From Chloroflexota bacterium (lineage in GTDB: Bacteria; Chloroflexota; Dehalococcoidia; Lucifugimonadales; Australimonadaceae), in assembly GCA_026713505.1 (NCBI GenBank), contig JAPOOH010000077.1, positions 1-14,184 on the forward strand: a stretch of 14,184 nt of DNA, written 5' to 3'. Shown piece after piece: positions 6,537-14,061 of the stretch (position 1 is its first letter; each line of letters starts with the position of its first letter). Below the pieces are notes generated by a model that saw nothing but the letters and a program-made list of their open reading frames with translations, was not told the origin of the DNA and did not search any database. The translations under genes were made by a program, and so were the position numbers.

Positions 6537-7091
6537 TCAGCGTTTCTCCGTGATGTCCACTTCCTCGCCCAGCTCCCGGTCTACGAGGTCGAACGGCAAC
6601 GGCTCGCCTGTTGGTGTGTCCAAAGCGTCTCCGATGCCTGCCGCAGCAGACTCGGCCGCCGGGCGCCCGCGTCGCATATTCCGTACGGTGAAGGCCACGG
6701 TAGCGGCGCCGACCAGCAACGCGAGGGGCGGAACGAGCCATACCAGCAGGGAGAAGCCTTCCGTTGGGGGCGACGCCAGTATGCCATCCCCATACGATTG
6801 TACGAGGCTCTCCATGATGGCGTCGTCCGTTGCACCGTCGCGGAGCTGCGACCTGATCGCCGTACGCATCGCCGCGGCGATGGGCGCGTTGGACTCGTCG
6901 ATGGTTTGTCCCGCGCACTGGGGGCACATGACGCCCGAATCGAGGCGCTTTGCCCGCTCCTCCAGGTCAGGCGGAAGCTCATTGTAGTCCTGCGCGTGCA
7001 CCGGGACGGCGAACGCCACGGAGAGAGCACTGAGCATGAGGAAGGCCGCCGCAGCGCGGCCGAGGCGCAGGCTGATCGGAGAGGTCCTCAC
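6537..7091 (-). CDS. ccmH: Cytochrome c maturation thiol protein CcmH/CycL-type
   Basis: A 184-residue protein with a signal peptide or N-terminal anchor (about 1-33, ending VHAQD) and the CcmH motif VMCPQCAGQTIDESNAP, with the redox CXXC at C56 and C59. It then has a helical bundle region (AAAMRTAIRSQL to VQSYGDGIL), a membrane helix (about 112-137) and a short cytoplasmic tail. CcmH/CycL keeps apocytochrome cysteines reduced and works in a complex with CcmF. The size matches the short (N-terminal, CycL) form rather than the long E. coli CcmH with a TPR domain; the CcmI-like protein downstream may partly stand in. The start is GTG (7089-7091). It lies 35 bp after actE and 4 bp before ccmF. 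Confidence 0.93.
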   Translation of the reverse strand: MRTSPISLRLGRAAAAFLMLSALSVAFAVPVHAQDYNELPPDLEERAKRLDSGVMCPQCAGQTIDESNAPIAAAMRTAIRSQLRDGATDDAIMESLVQSYGDGILASPPTEGFSLLVWLVPPLALLVGAATVAFTVRNMRRGRPAAESAAAGIGDALDTPTGEPLPFDLVDRELGEEVDITEKR

Positions 7092-7103
7092 GGCAGCGAC
7101 GGC

Positions 7104-7120
7104 CGGCGGCTCTACCGCCG
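7104..7120. other. Short GC stem in the actE-ccmH gap
   Basis: CGGCGG (7104-7109) and CCGCCG (7115-7120) can pair with a 5-nt loop, inside the 35-bp gap between actE and ccmH. There is no T-run. It might trim expression between the ACIII and Ccm parts of the operon, but six GC pairs in such GC-rich DNA is weak evidence. Confidence 0.2.
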
Positions 7121-7126
7121 CCCGCG

Positions 7127-7789
7127 CTAGAGCTGCCCCCGCAGCTCAAGGAGCCGGAGGGTGCGCTCCTCTTCGGGAACGCCGTTGACCGATTGGAGCG
7201 CTGCCTGCCGCTGTGCAACGGTGGCGTCGATGAGTGTCACGAGCGCCCAGCGGTCTTCCTCGGTAAGCAGTGGCTCGAAAGCGGGCATGAAGCCCTTCCC
7301 GCCTGAGATGCTGTCGAACGCTTCGCCAGGTGTCACCTCAGTCGTGCCCGTGTCGCGAATCACCGAGACGCCGGCCGCGTCGCCGAACGCGGGAGGTCGG
7401 TTGACTCCGTACTTGCTGAGGAGGTCACCCACGTAGCCGTCGCCTCCGGCCGCAAGGCCGTGGCAGACTGAGCAGTTCTGCTTGAAGAGCAGGGCCCCGC
7501 GCTGCATGGCCAGCGGGTCGCCTTCCATCGGGTTCGACAACTCTGCTACGTTCTCCATCTCGTCGACGGAGATATATCCGCCTTCCACCGGATAGGAGCC
7601 TTCGGGCGGCAGGAATCGCGGAGGCTCCTGGGACTTCTGGGTCTGGTTGTAATGCATCTCCTGGAAAACGTCTATCGGGTAGGAACCTGTGGACCGGAAA
7701 GGGTCTCCAGGCGAGCATGCGGCAGCGACTGCCGCCAGTGCGATGGCGGATGTCAGCAGCAGAAGGGTCTTGCGGCGGCTGGTCTGCAC
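7127..7789 (-). CDS. actE: ACIII monoheme cytochrome c lipoprotein, ActE-like
   Basis: A 220-residue protein. The likely start is GTG at 7789, giving a short basic n-region (QTSRRK), a hydrophobic core and a lipobox AVAAAC with Cys25, so it is probably a lipid-anchored protein on the outer face. The longer open frame upstream overlaps actD and is basic and unlike a signal peptide, so it is rejected. The region MHYNQTQKSQEPPRFLPPEG and the following PVEGGYI match the extended N-terminal arm typical of ActE. One haem motif CSVCHG (C106, C109, H110) and a likely axial Met168 (GFMPAF) define a class I cytochrome c. In ACIII it carries electrons from the cluster/haem wire to oxidase or soluble carriers. 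It starts 7 bp after the actD stop. Confidence 0.88.
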   Translation of the reverse strand: MQTSRRKTLLLLTSAIALAAVAAACSPGDPFRSTGSYPIDVFQEMHYNQTQKSQEPPRFLPPEGSYPVEGGYISVDEMENVAELSNPMEGDPLAMQRGALLFKQNCSVCHGLAAGGDGYVGDLLSKYGVNRPPAFGDAAGVSVIRDTGTTEVTPGEAFDSISGGKGFMPAFEPLLTEEDRWALVTLIDATVAQRQAALQSVNGVPEEERTLRLLELRGQL

Positions 7790-7796
7790 GGGTCGG

Positions 7797-8309
7797 CTAG
7801 CCCTCTTCCTTCTTGATCTCTTCGGCGCCCGCACTCTGCAGCGCAGATTCCGCAGCGGATGCGCGTTCCTCCGGGCAGTCAACGATGACGCCGATGTAGC
7901 CCTCGGTGATGCGGTCGTCGTAGAGGCCCAGATTGCGGCGTGGCAGGCGGGATTCGAAAAGCACGCCAAGCACAGTGAAGATGATTGCGCCGAGCATCGT
8001 GTTCTCGTACATAATGATGGTCATGGGCGGGATGCTGAGCAGCGGTTTGCCACCGGTCACCAAGGGGTAGGAGATCTGCGTGCCGGCTGTCCAAAGCAGG
8101 CCGATAGCGAAGCCAACCAGCGCGCCAACGAGCGGGAACATGAATAACCGCATCTCCGGCTCGTGCTCACCGAACGAACCCTCCGGGAACGGGCTCCCGG
8201 AGTAGACGTCCAGGTCTTCGACCGGAAATCCGTCCTCCTTGAGCTTTGTCATGGCCCCCGCAGCCTGTTCGGGGTCCTGAAACAGCCCCATCAGTTTCGT
8301 ATTTGCCAT
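7797..8309 (-). CDS. actD: ACIII membrane subunit ActD (DUF3341)
   Basis: A 170-residue protein with an N-terminal ferredoxin-fold-like soluble domain (MGLFQDPEQAAGAMTKLKEDG, about 7-27), two membrane helices (about 55-75 and 94-120) and a C-terminal soluble part with ITEGYIGVIVDCPEE. The stretch GGKPLLSIPPMTIIMYENT between and into helix 2 is characteristic of DUF3341/ActD. ActD has no cofactor and is structural, packing against ActC. The ATG at 8309 has GAGGAG about 7 nt upstream. It lies 22 bp after actC and 7 bp before actE, matching the usual C-D-E order. Confidence 0.93.
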   Translation of the reverse strand: MANTKLMGLFQDPEQAAGAMTKLKEDGFPVEDLDVYSGSPFPEGSFGEHEPEMRLFMFPLVGALVGFAIGLLWTAGTQISYPLVTGGKPLLSIPPMTIIMYENTMLGAIIFTVLGVLFESRLPRRNLGLYDDRITEGYIGVIVDCPEERASAAESALQSAGAEEIKKEEG

Positions 8310-8331
8310 CGAACTCTCCTCGCTCCGCCTG

Positions 8332-9705
8332 CTAGTGCTCTTTCACTAGAGCCGGAATCACACGGTCGCCCACACGGACGTCGTCTATCAATTTCTGGCC
8401 TTCCTTCTCCTCCCAGATGGGAATGAGCGGGAAGAACTTGCTGAACAGCATCAGGAGGAGCACCACCAGCGCGATGGACCCGACGATCAGCGTCACCTCA
8501 ACGGCGCTCGGGCGGTAGGTGTCGTAGGTAAACGTCCACGGCCCTTTCCGCATAAGCGCCGGCACGATAATGATGAGGCGTTCCAGGAACATGCCCACAT
8601 TCACCATCAGGCTCGTCCAGAGCATCCACGTGAAGCTCCGTCTCACTCGTCTGAACATCCATAACGGCACGGGAATGATGTATGAGAAGACGATGAACAC
8701 CAGGAACAGCCAGCTCCATGGCGGCTCGAATAGGCGGAGGTGCCAGACGGTCATCTCCTGTTCCTCGCGCAGCCAAAGGGCGAACACGAGGTCCAACCAG
8801 AAGAAGAAGAGCCATGCGGTGGCGACCACGATCAGCAGCCTCGCTACCGCATCTATGTGCTCCTCCCAGATAAAGTTCTCCAGCTTGTACAGCTTTCGCA
8901 TAAGGATCATCAGCGTGACGACCGCTGACACCCCTGAGTGCACCGCTCCGATAACGAAGTACGGCGCGAAGACGGTTACGTGCCAGGAAGGCACCAGGCT
9001 CACGCCGAAGTCCCACGACACGATGCTGTGCACAGAGACGAACACGGGAAGGATCAGGGCCGAGAGAAGTATGCCGGCGATGCCCTGCAGCTTCCACTGC
9101 CTGGGATTGCCGTGCCAACCGAGCGCCAGGATGCCGTAGACGGTGCGGCGCCAGCCCGTGCTGCGGTCACGGATGATGGCGAGGTCCGGTATCAGCGCGG
9201 TGTAGACGAACAGCGTGCTGGAGGTGAGGTAGGTGATGATGGCGGTGGGGTCCCACACCAGCGGAGACCGCACGTCCGGCCAGATGCCGCGCGCCCAGTC
9301 GTACGGGAACACCCAGTAGAAGATGCGCCAGGGCCGACCCGCGTGGATGAGCGGTTGCAGCAGGGAAGTCATCAGCGCGAAGACGGTCATGGTCTCGGCC
9401 GCGCGCACCATCGGTCTGCGCCACTCCGCCTGGCTCAGCCGCAGGATGGCCGAGATCATCACACCCGCGTGGCTGATACCGACCCAGAAGATGAAGTTGG
9501 TGATGAAGAATCCCCAGAAGATGGGCTGCTGCAGGCCGGTCACGCCCAGTCCCTGGTTCATCATGAAGCCGAACGCGCTCGCCGCGCCTGCCACGATGAG
9601 CCCCAGAATGGAGACGATGATCACCCACCACATGGGCGTCCTGAGCACCACGTCCAGGAGCTCCCTGTTTATCTGTGCGTCGGTTAGCGTTCTGCGGTAG
9701 TACAT
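8332..9705 (-). CDS. actC: ACIII quinol-site membrane subunit ActC (NrfD/PsrC family)
   Basis: A 457-residue polytopic protein with about ten predicted membrane helices. It has the family landmarks: the pre-helix PMWWVIIV (about 24-31), WVGISHAGVMISAILRLSQAEWRRP (74-98) with His79, HSIVSWDFGVSLVPSWH, and the C-terminal PLIPIWEEKEG just after the last helix. In PsrC and ActC, the His of the SHAG-type motif and nearby acidic and basic residues form the menaquinol site on the outer side. ActC passes electrons to the iron-sulphur subunit. This copy keeps those residues and sits directly before actD, so it is the catalytic ActC. The start ATG at 9705 has no convincing ribosome site and lies 25 bp after the other NrfD-type gene. 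Confidence 0.92.
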   Translation of the reverse strand: MYYRRTLTDAQINRELLDVVLRTPMWWVIIVSILGLIVAGAASAFGFMMNQGLGVTGLQQPIFWGFFITNFIFWVGISHAGVMISAILRLSQAEWRRPMVRAAETMTVFALMTSLLQPLIHAGRPWRIFYWVFPYDWARGIWPDVRSPLVWDPTAIITYLTSSTLFVYTALIPDLAIIRDRSTGWRRTVYGILALGWHGNPRQWKLQGIAGILLSALILPVFVSVHSIVSWDFGVSLVPSWHVTVFAPYFVIGAVHSGVSAVVTLMILMRKLYKLENFIWEEHIDAVARLLIVVATAWLFFFWLDLVFALWLREEQEMTVWHLRLFEPPWSWLFLVFIVFSYIIPVPLWMFRRVRRSFTWMLWTSLMVNVGMFLERLIIIVPALMRKGPWTFTYDTYRPSAVEVTLIVGSIALVVLLLMLFSKFFPLIPIWEEKEGQKLIDDVRVGDRVIPALVKEH

Positions 9706-9730
9706 CCGGCTGTCGTCCGTGCCTGTGCGC

Positions 9731-11110
9731 CTAGTGCGACTTGGCTATCACTCTTACGTAGCGGTTCATGTAACGCCTCACCTTCACGAGCCTGAGTCCC
9801 TCGCCGATCTCCCATATGGAGACCACAGGGATAATCTTGCTGACCAGCATGAACAGCAGCACGCATCCCGAGATGGCGCCGACCATGATGAGCAGGTCTG
9901 GCGCATCCGGCCACTGTGTCGCGGGGCGTGGGTGCAGCACGTGCTGGCTCGGGTCGGCGACCGAGAACGCAGAGACGTAGAGCCGCACCTGGTTCACGAG
10001 CGCTCCGATGACCACACCCGTGCCGACCAGCGCCGGGCCCCACACGCTACGGCGGACGGGGTTCCAGACCAGCGCAACGAGCGGGCCGATGAAGTTGAGG
10101 AAGAAGGAGATCATCAACGCGCCCCGGTACTCGTCCAGCACAAGCAGGCGGATGACTTCGCTCTCGCCCGGCTGACGTCCGTACCAGAACGTGATGAAAC
10201 TCGCCCACCAGAAGTAGAACCAGAGCAGGGAGAAGGCGAGCAGCGGCTTGGAGAGTGCCCAGAATTGCTCCACGCTGAAATACTTCTCGTAGTTCCCCAA
10301 TCGGCGCATCAGGTACATCGTGAGCAGTGTCATGCCCACCGCGCCCTGCAGGCCGTTCACCACAACGGTCGCGGGGATGATGGCGTCCTTCAATCCCGGA
10401 ATCAAGCCATGATGGAAGTCCGAGATCATGAGCGTCTGCACGAGCGGGTACGTGAGCAGGTACATCGCGCCGGCGAGGAGCGATCCCTGGTAGAGCACGC
10501 GCCACTGGCGCACGCCACCGACCCACCCCAGCGACAACCAGCCGATGACACGCTGGCGTGATGAAGCCGGCAGATGGTCCCGCGCTGCCGCAAGGTCCGG
10601 CAACGCAACACCCCATAACAGGGCCAGACCGATGAGCGCAAGCGTGCCGTAGCCGATCACGTCCCAGACACCGGGAGCACCCAGCGGGAACTCGAACCAG
10701 ATGCTGAATCTGCCGTCTATGGTAGGCAGGGCGATGAGCGCCGGGATGAGCATGAGCACGACGAGAAGGCCGGTGATGGCCATGTTCTCCGTCACGCGCG
10801 TCAGCGGCCGTCGCCAGTTGGCCTTGGTAAGGCGGAGTCCCGCAGAGATCACAGGCATAGCCGTGAACGTGGTCACGATGAACGCAAGCGTCGCGACGAA
10901 GTAGCCCCAGTTCGCACGGTTCTCGTCGTCGAAGCCCTCGGTAAGGCGGATGATGAAACCGACGATTCCAAGGATGAACAGGAACGCGAGCACAGTCACC
11001 CAGCCCCAGTAGCGGTGGCCGAGGTCCTGGAAACGGCCGAGCACATCCCTCGCGACGTCCTGATGCGTCGGAAGAGGGCCGGCCGTCAGTTCGTGTTCGC
11101 CGTTATGCAT
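9731..11110 (-). CDS. Second NrfD/PsrC-type membrane subunit, ActF-like
   Basis: A 459-residue polytopic protein with about ten predicted helices, clearly related to the downstream ActC: VISAGLRLTKANWRRPLTRVTENM aligns with MISAILRLSQAEWRRPMVRAAETM, and it ends IIPVVSIWEIGEG like PLIPIWEEKEG. The position of the ActC quinol His79 is Thr83 here (TTFTAMPV). Canonical ACIII contains two such subunits, ActC with the quinol site and ActF without it, so this is best read as ActF. It carries a soluble N-terminal segment (1-35). An unusual point is its position between ActB and ActC; in the best known operons ActF follows ActE. ATG 11110 overlaps the stop of the ferredoxin-like gene by 8 nt, showing coupling. 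Alternatively it is a lineage-specific NrfD copy and the true actF lies elsewhere. Confidence 0.8.
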   Translation of the reverse strand: MHNGEHELTAGPLPTHQDVARDVLGRFQDLGHRYWGWVTVLAFLFILGIVGFIIRLTEGFDDENRANWGYFVATLAFIVTTFTAMPVISAGLRLTKANWRRPLTRVTENMAITGLLVVLMLIPALIALPTIDGRFSIWFEFPLGAPGVWDVIGYGTLALIGLALLWGVALPDLAAARDHLPASSRQRVIGWLSLGWVGGVRQWRVLYQGSLLAGAMYLLTYPLVQTLMISDFHHGLIPGLKDAIIPATVVVNGLQGAVGMTLLTMYLMRRLGNYEKYFSVEQFWALSKPLLAFSLLWFYFWWASFITFWYGRQPGESEVIRLLVLDEYRGALMISFFLNFIGPLVALVWNPVRRSVWGPALVGTGVVIGALVNQVRLYVSAFSVADPSQHVLHPRPATQWPDAPDLLIMVGAISGCVLLFMLVSKIIPVVSIWEIGEGLRLVKVRRYMNRYVRVIAKSH

Positions 11111-11813
11111 GAGCGTCTACCTGTTTCAGGTACTTCACGCTGGGGTTGGTGCCAAGCCCTTCCAGAACCCGGTAGGCCCGCTCGTCTTCCCACTTCCTGG
11201 AGACACGCGAGTCAGGATCGTTGAGGTTGCCGAATGTCATGGCGTCCGTCGGGCACGCCTGGACGCAGGCGGGATTGAATGCCTGGTCCTCCACCTGCTT
11301 ACCGCCGCGGGTACTCCGCCGGATGCGCTGGATGCAAAACGTGCACTTCTCCATGATGCCGCGTGTCCGCACGGTAACGTCCGGGTTCAACTGGTTGCGG
11401 AGTTCTTCCGGCCAGACGGGCTCCCAGTAGTTGAACAGCCGGGCGTGGTAGGGGCAGTTGTTCCCGCAGAAGCGCGTGCCCACGCAGCGGTTGTACACCT
11501 GCACGTTCAGTCCTTCGTTGTTGTGATAGGTCGCATAAACCGGACAGACGGACTCGCACGGGGCGTTGTCGCAGTGCTGGCAGAGCACAGGAAGGAAGCG
11601 CGCCTTGATGTCCGGGTAGTCCCCTTCCCAGTAGCGCTCGACCCTTATCCACTCGATGGCGCGACCGTCCAGGAAGGCGGACTGGTCGTTGAGCGGGATG
11701 TTGTTCTCTGCCTGGCAGGCAATGACGCACGCCTGACAGCCGGAGCAGCGGTCCAGATCTATGACCATTCCCCACTTGTGGTTCGCCCGTGTGTTCTGTG
11801 TACGCGTCGCCAT
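11103..11813 (-). CDS. actB2: ACIII iron-sulphur subunit (ActB ferredoxin half, separate gene)
   Basis: A 236-residue ferredoxin-like electron-transfer protein of the DmsB/NrfC/PsrB type, with no signal peptide of its own. Cysteine groups are C23-x2-C26-x2-C29-x3-C33, then C78/C81/C86/C90 (CQHCDNAPCESVCP), then C110/C116/C120 (CVGTRFCGNNCPY), then C157/C160/C183/C187. The third group has Thr113 where a fourth Cys would be, so the set predicts three [4Fe-4S] clusters and one [3Fe-4S] cluster, as known for ACIII ActB. In most well-studied ACIII this domain is fused to the large ActB domain; here it is its own gene, starting 15 bp after the large half. A ribosome site AGGA lies about 7 nt before the ATG. 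It passes electrons from ActC to the cytochromes. Confidence 0.93.
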   Translation of the reverse strand: MATRTQNTRANHKWGMVIDLDRCSGCQACVIACQAENNIPLNDQSAFLDGRAIEWIRVERYWEGDYPDIKARFLPVLCQHCDNAPCESVCPVYATYHNNEGLNVQVYNRCVGTRFCGNNCPYHARLFNYWEPVWPEELRNQLNPDVTVRTRGIMEKCTFCIQRIRRSTRGGKQVEDQAFNPACVQACPTDAMTFGNLNDPDSRVSRKWEDERAYRVLEGLGTNPSVKYLKQVDAHA

Positions 11814-11828
11814 GTTCGTCCTGCTCTG

Positions 11829-14048
11829 TTATGCCTTATGCACGTATATCAGTTCTTCGCCGTGGAGTTGTCGAGCGGGTTCAATGCCTTCCAGCTTCGG
11901 CACAACTCTGCGCTGGTTGGTGCCGGAGATGCGGACGCGCGTGGCGCCCCAGGCGAATGCGCCGGTCTCCGTCTCCTCCACGGGCTCCAGTATGTCCAAC
12001 AGGTTCGCGCCACGCCGCGCCGCGTAGCTCGTGAACGCCCGGTGGCCCTGGCCCAGGGGCACCGAAGCCACGTTGGGTGGCGTAGCCGGGTTGATGTACA
12101 ACGGAACGCGGATAGTGCGGCCCGTGGCCGACTCCACGATGACAACGTCGTTGTTCTTGAGCCCCATCTCCTCGGCAGTGTGTGGATTGAGTTCAACCCA
12201 CGAGTCCCACGCCGCACTCGTTATGGGGTCCGGCGCCGACTGCGCCCAGGGAAGGTGCGCGTACTGCCCCGCGCCGATACCGATGCCCTCGAACGGTACG
12301 AGGTGGAACGGGTACCTTTGTGGATCAGCCGCCGTAACGCTGGGAGCGCGCGACGGAAGCGTGGGCAATGCTGGTCGGGAGCCGTCCGCGGTCGCACCGG
12401 TGTCCCACCAGCCCCCGCGCTCGAGCGTCCGTTTCCAGAATTCCGCGAACGTGGGTTGTACCACGGAACCACGCCCCCGCGAATGGAGGTCCTGAGCCAA
12501 CGCGCGCACGGCCTCGCGCATGTTCTCCCACGGCAAGCCGGGAAGGCCGAGTTGGCTGCTTGTCTGCAGCAGCACGTCGCCGAAACTCAGCGTGTCGTGG
12601 AAAGGATTCACCGCGGGCTGCTGGAAGCCGACGGTCGTGTAGCCGGGGCCGGGGTTCGGTTCGTCTGTGCCCCATTCTTCCAACGGCGTGGAGCACGGAA
12701 TGATCAGGTCGGCGAGTTCGCTCGTCTCGTCAAGGAAACTCGAGAAGCTGACGATGGTGTCCACGTTGCGCAGCGCGCCGCGAGCATCGAGCGCTCCCGG
12801 CAGACCGTACGCCAGGTCCGCCTCGCGCACGAGCACGGCGCTGATGTCGCCGGAACGCATGTCGTCCAGTGTCTGCTTCCAATCGCGAAGCGAGGTTGTC
12901 CGTATCCGCCCGCTGATCGGTTCCGGGTTGAAGATGAGCCCGCCGGAGCGGTTCACCGAATCCACGAGCGCGTTGAGTGAGTAGACCGCCATCATGTTGA
13001 AGAGGCCGTTCGCCTGCGCCCCCGCTGGTCCGCCGCCGATCACGAGCGCCGGCCTGTTGTGGCTGTCCGCCAGCTCGTGCGCCAGTTCCGTGATGACCTG
13101 GGCGTCGACGCCCGTCTGCGCCGCAACCTGCTCAGGCGCGAAGGCGGCCAGCGCTCTTGCTCCCTGCCCGCCGGTCAGCGCGGAGGCCGCACTTGAGTCC
13201 GCAGTGCCCTCGGCGATCAGCGTGTAGGCGATGGACATCGCCAGCAGACCCTCCGAGCCGGGCGTTGCGTAGACCCAGTGGTCGGCTGCCGCCGCTGTCG
13301 TGGAGTAGCGCGCACCGACGTGCACCAGACGTCCGCGCGAACGCCCATCGCCCTGGCGGAACTCGCCATAACCTCGGGAGTAATGGGTGGGATTGACCCA
13401 GGTGCCGAGAAAGTCCGCGCCGAAGTTCAATATGTAGTTCGCGTGTGCGATGTCAAAGTCAGGCTGCGTGTTCTGGCCGTAGAGCCGGCGCAGCGCCTCG
13501 CGGACCACGCTCTCGCAGCCGAGCGCATCGAAGCCCTGAAGCCGGATGCCGGACCCCTCAGCGAACGTCTGCACGACGTCGGCTACACGTCCGCGTAGCA
13601 ACGGGGTTGCCAGCAGCACCTCGTCCGGCCGCCGGTCACTGATGGTGGTTGCGAGGTGGTTGATAGCCTCGTCCCACCCGATGTCGAGGAACGGTCCGCC
13701 CTTCGCGATGCGGAGCAGCGGGAGTTTGATCCTGTCCGGGTGGTAGAGCGCCTGCAGCAGAGACTCGGCGCGTATGCCGTGTTTTCCAGTGTTTACCGGG
13801 TGGTCCGGATTGCCCTCAATCTTCTTGGCACGTCCTTCCATCACCCGCACGAGCAGGCCTTCACTCGCCATACCGAGTTGGGCGGCAGTGGCATAGTAGT
13901 TGTCCCTGCCGGTCACGAGGTCTTCCGGCATCTCGACAGGGCTCTGCACCTGGATCTCGTGGTCCGGCACCCGGCATCCGTTAAAGACGACCGCGCCGAT
14001 ACCGGTGACTCCGGCCCATTTCAGAAACTGTCTGCGAGTCAGCGCCAT
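11829..14048 (-). CDS. actB1: ACIII molybdopterin-oxidoreductase-like subunit (ActB large half)
   Basis: A 739-residue protein of the complex-iron-sulphur molybdoenzyme fold. The N-terminus MALTRRQFLKWAGVTG is Tat-like (twin Arg 5-6), followed by a lipobox-like VFNGC with Cys25, so export folded and lipid anchoring are likely. Residues 50-106 match the usual first cluster region (GLLVRVMEGRAKKIEGNPDHPVN, LLQALYHPDR), but every cluster Cys is gone (TAAQLGMAS and GKHGIRA). No candidate Mo-ligand Cys or Ser motif is seen, as expected for the catalytically inactive ActB of ACIII. Later landmarks include NFGADFLGTWVNPTHYSRGYGEF and LIIPCSTPLEEWG. It serves as a scaffold in the complex. It starts 13 bp after the ActA stop, and the iron-sulphur half follows 15 bp downstream. 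Confidence 0.93.
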   Translation of the reverse strand: MALTRRQFLKWAGVTGIGAVVFNGCRVPDHEIQVQSPVEMPEDLVTGRDNYYATAAQLGMASEGLLVRVMEGRAKKIEGNPDHPVNTGKHGIRAESLLQALYHPDRIKLPLLRIAKGGPFLDIGWDEAINHLATTISDRRPDEVLLATPLLRGRVADVVQTFAEGSGIRLQGFDALGCESVVREALRRLYGQNTQPDFDIAHANYILNFGADFLGTWVNPTHYSRGYGEFRQGDGRSRGRLVHVGARYSTTAAAADHWVYATPGSEGLLAMSIAYTLIAEGTADSSAASALTGGQGARALAAFAPEQVAAQTGVDAQVITELAHELADSHNRPALVIGGGPAGAQANGLFNMMAVYSLNALVDSVNRSGGLIFNPEPISGRIRTTSLRDWKQTLDDMRSGDISAVLVREADLAYGLPGALDARGALRNVDTIVSFSSFLDETSELADLIIPCSTPLEEWGTDEPNPGPGYTTVGFQQPAVNPFHDTLSFGDVLLQTSSQLGLPGLPWENMREAVRALAQDLHSRGRGSVVQPTFAEFWKRTLERGGWWDTGATADGSRPALPTLPSRAPSVTAADPQRYPFHLVPFEGIGIGAGQYAHLPWAQSAPDPITSAAWDSWVELNPHTAEEMGLKNNDVVIVESATGRTIRVPLYINPATPPNVASVPLGQGHRAFTSYAARRGANLLDILEPVEETETGAFAWGATRVRISGTNQRRVVPKLEGIEPARQLHGEELIYVHKA

Positions 14049-14061
14049 TCGCTCTTTCCGC

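Noticed and set aside
5024..6553. 509-residue plus-strand open frame opposite ccmF
   Set aside because: It is rich in R, H, E and Q with no fold-like pattern, and lies antisense to a gene with unmistakable motifs. Long antisense frames are common in GC-rich DNA.
7790..7969. N-terminal extension of actE to about 7969
   Set aside because: It would overlap actD by more than 150 bp and is a basic, low-complexity stretch. The GTG at 7789 gives a clean lipoprotein signal.
11109..12980. 623-residue plus-strand open frame opposite actB1/actB2
   Set aside because: Its composition is shadow-like (many R, V, H, P), it has no recognisable domain, and it is fully antisense to two well supported ACIII genes.
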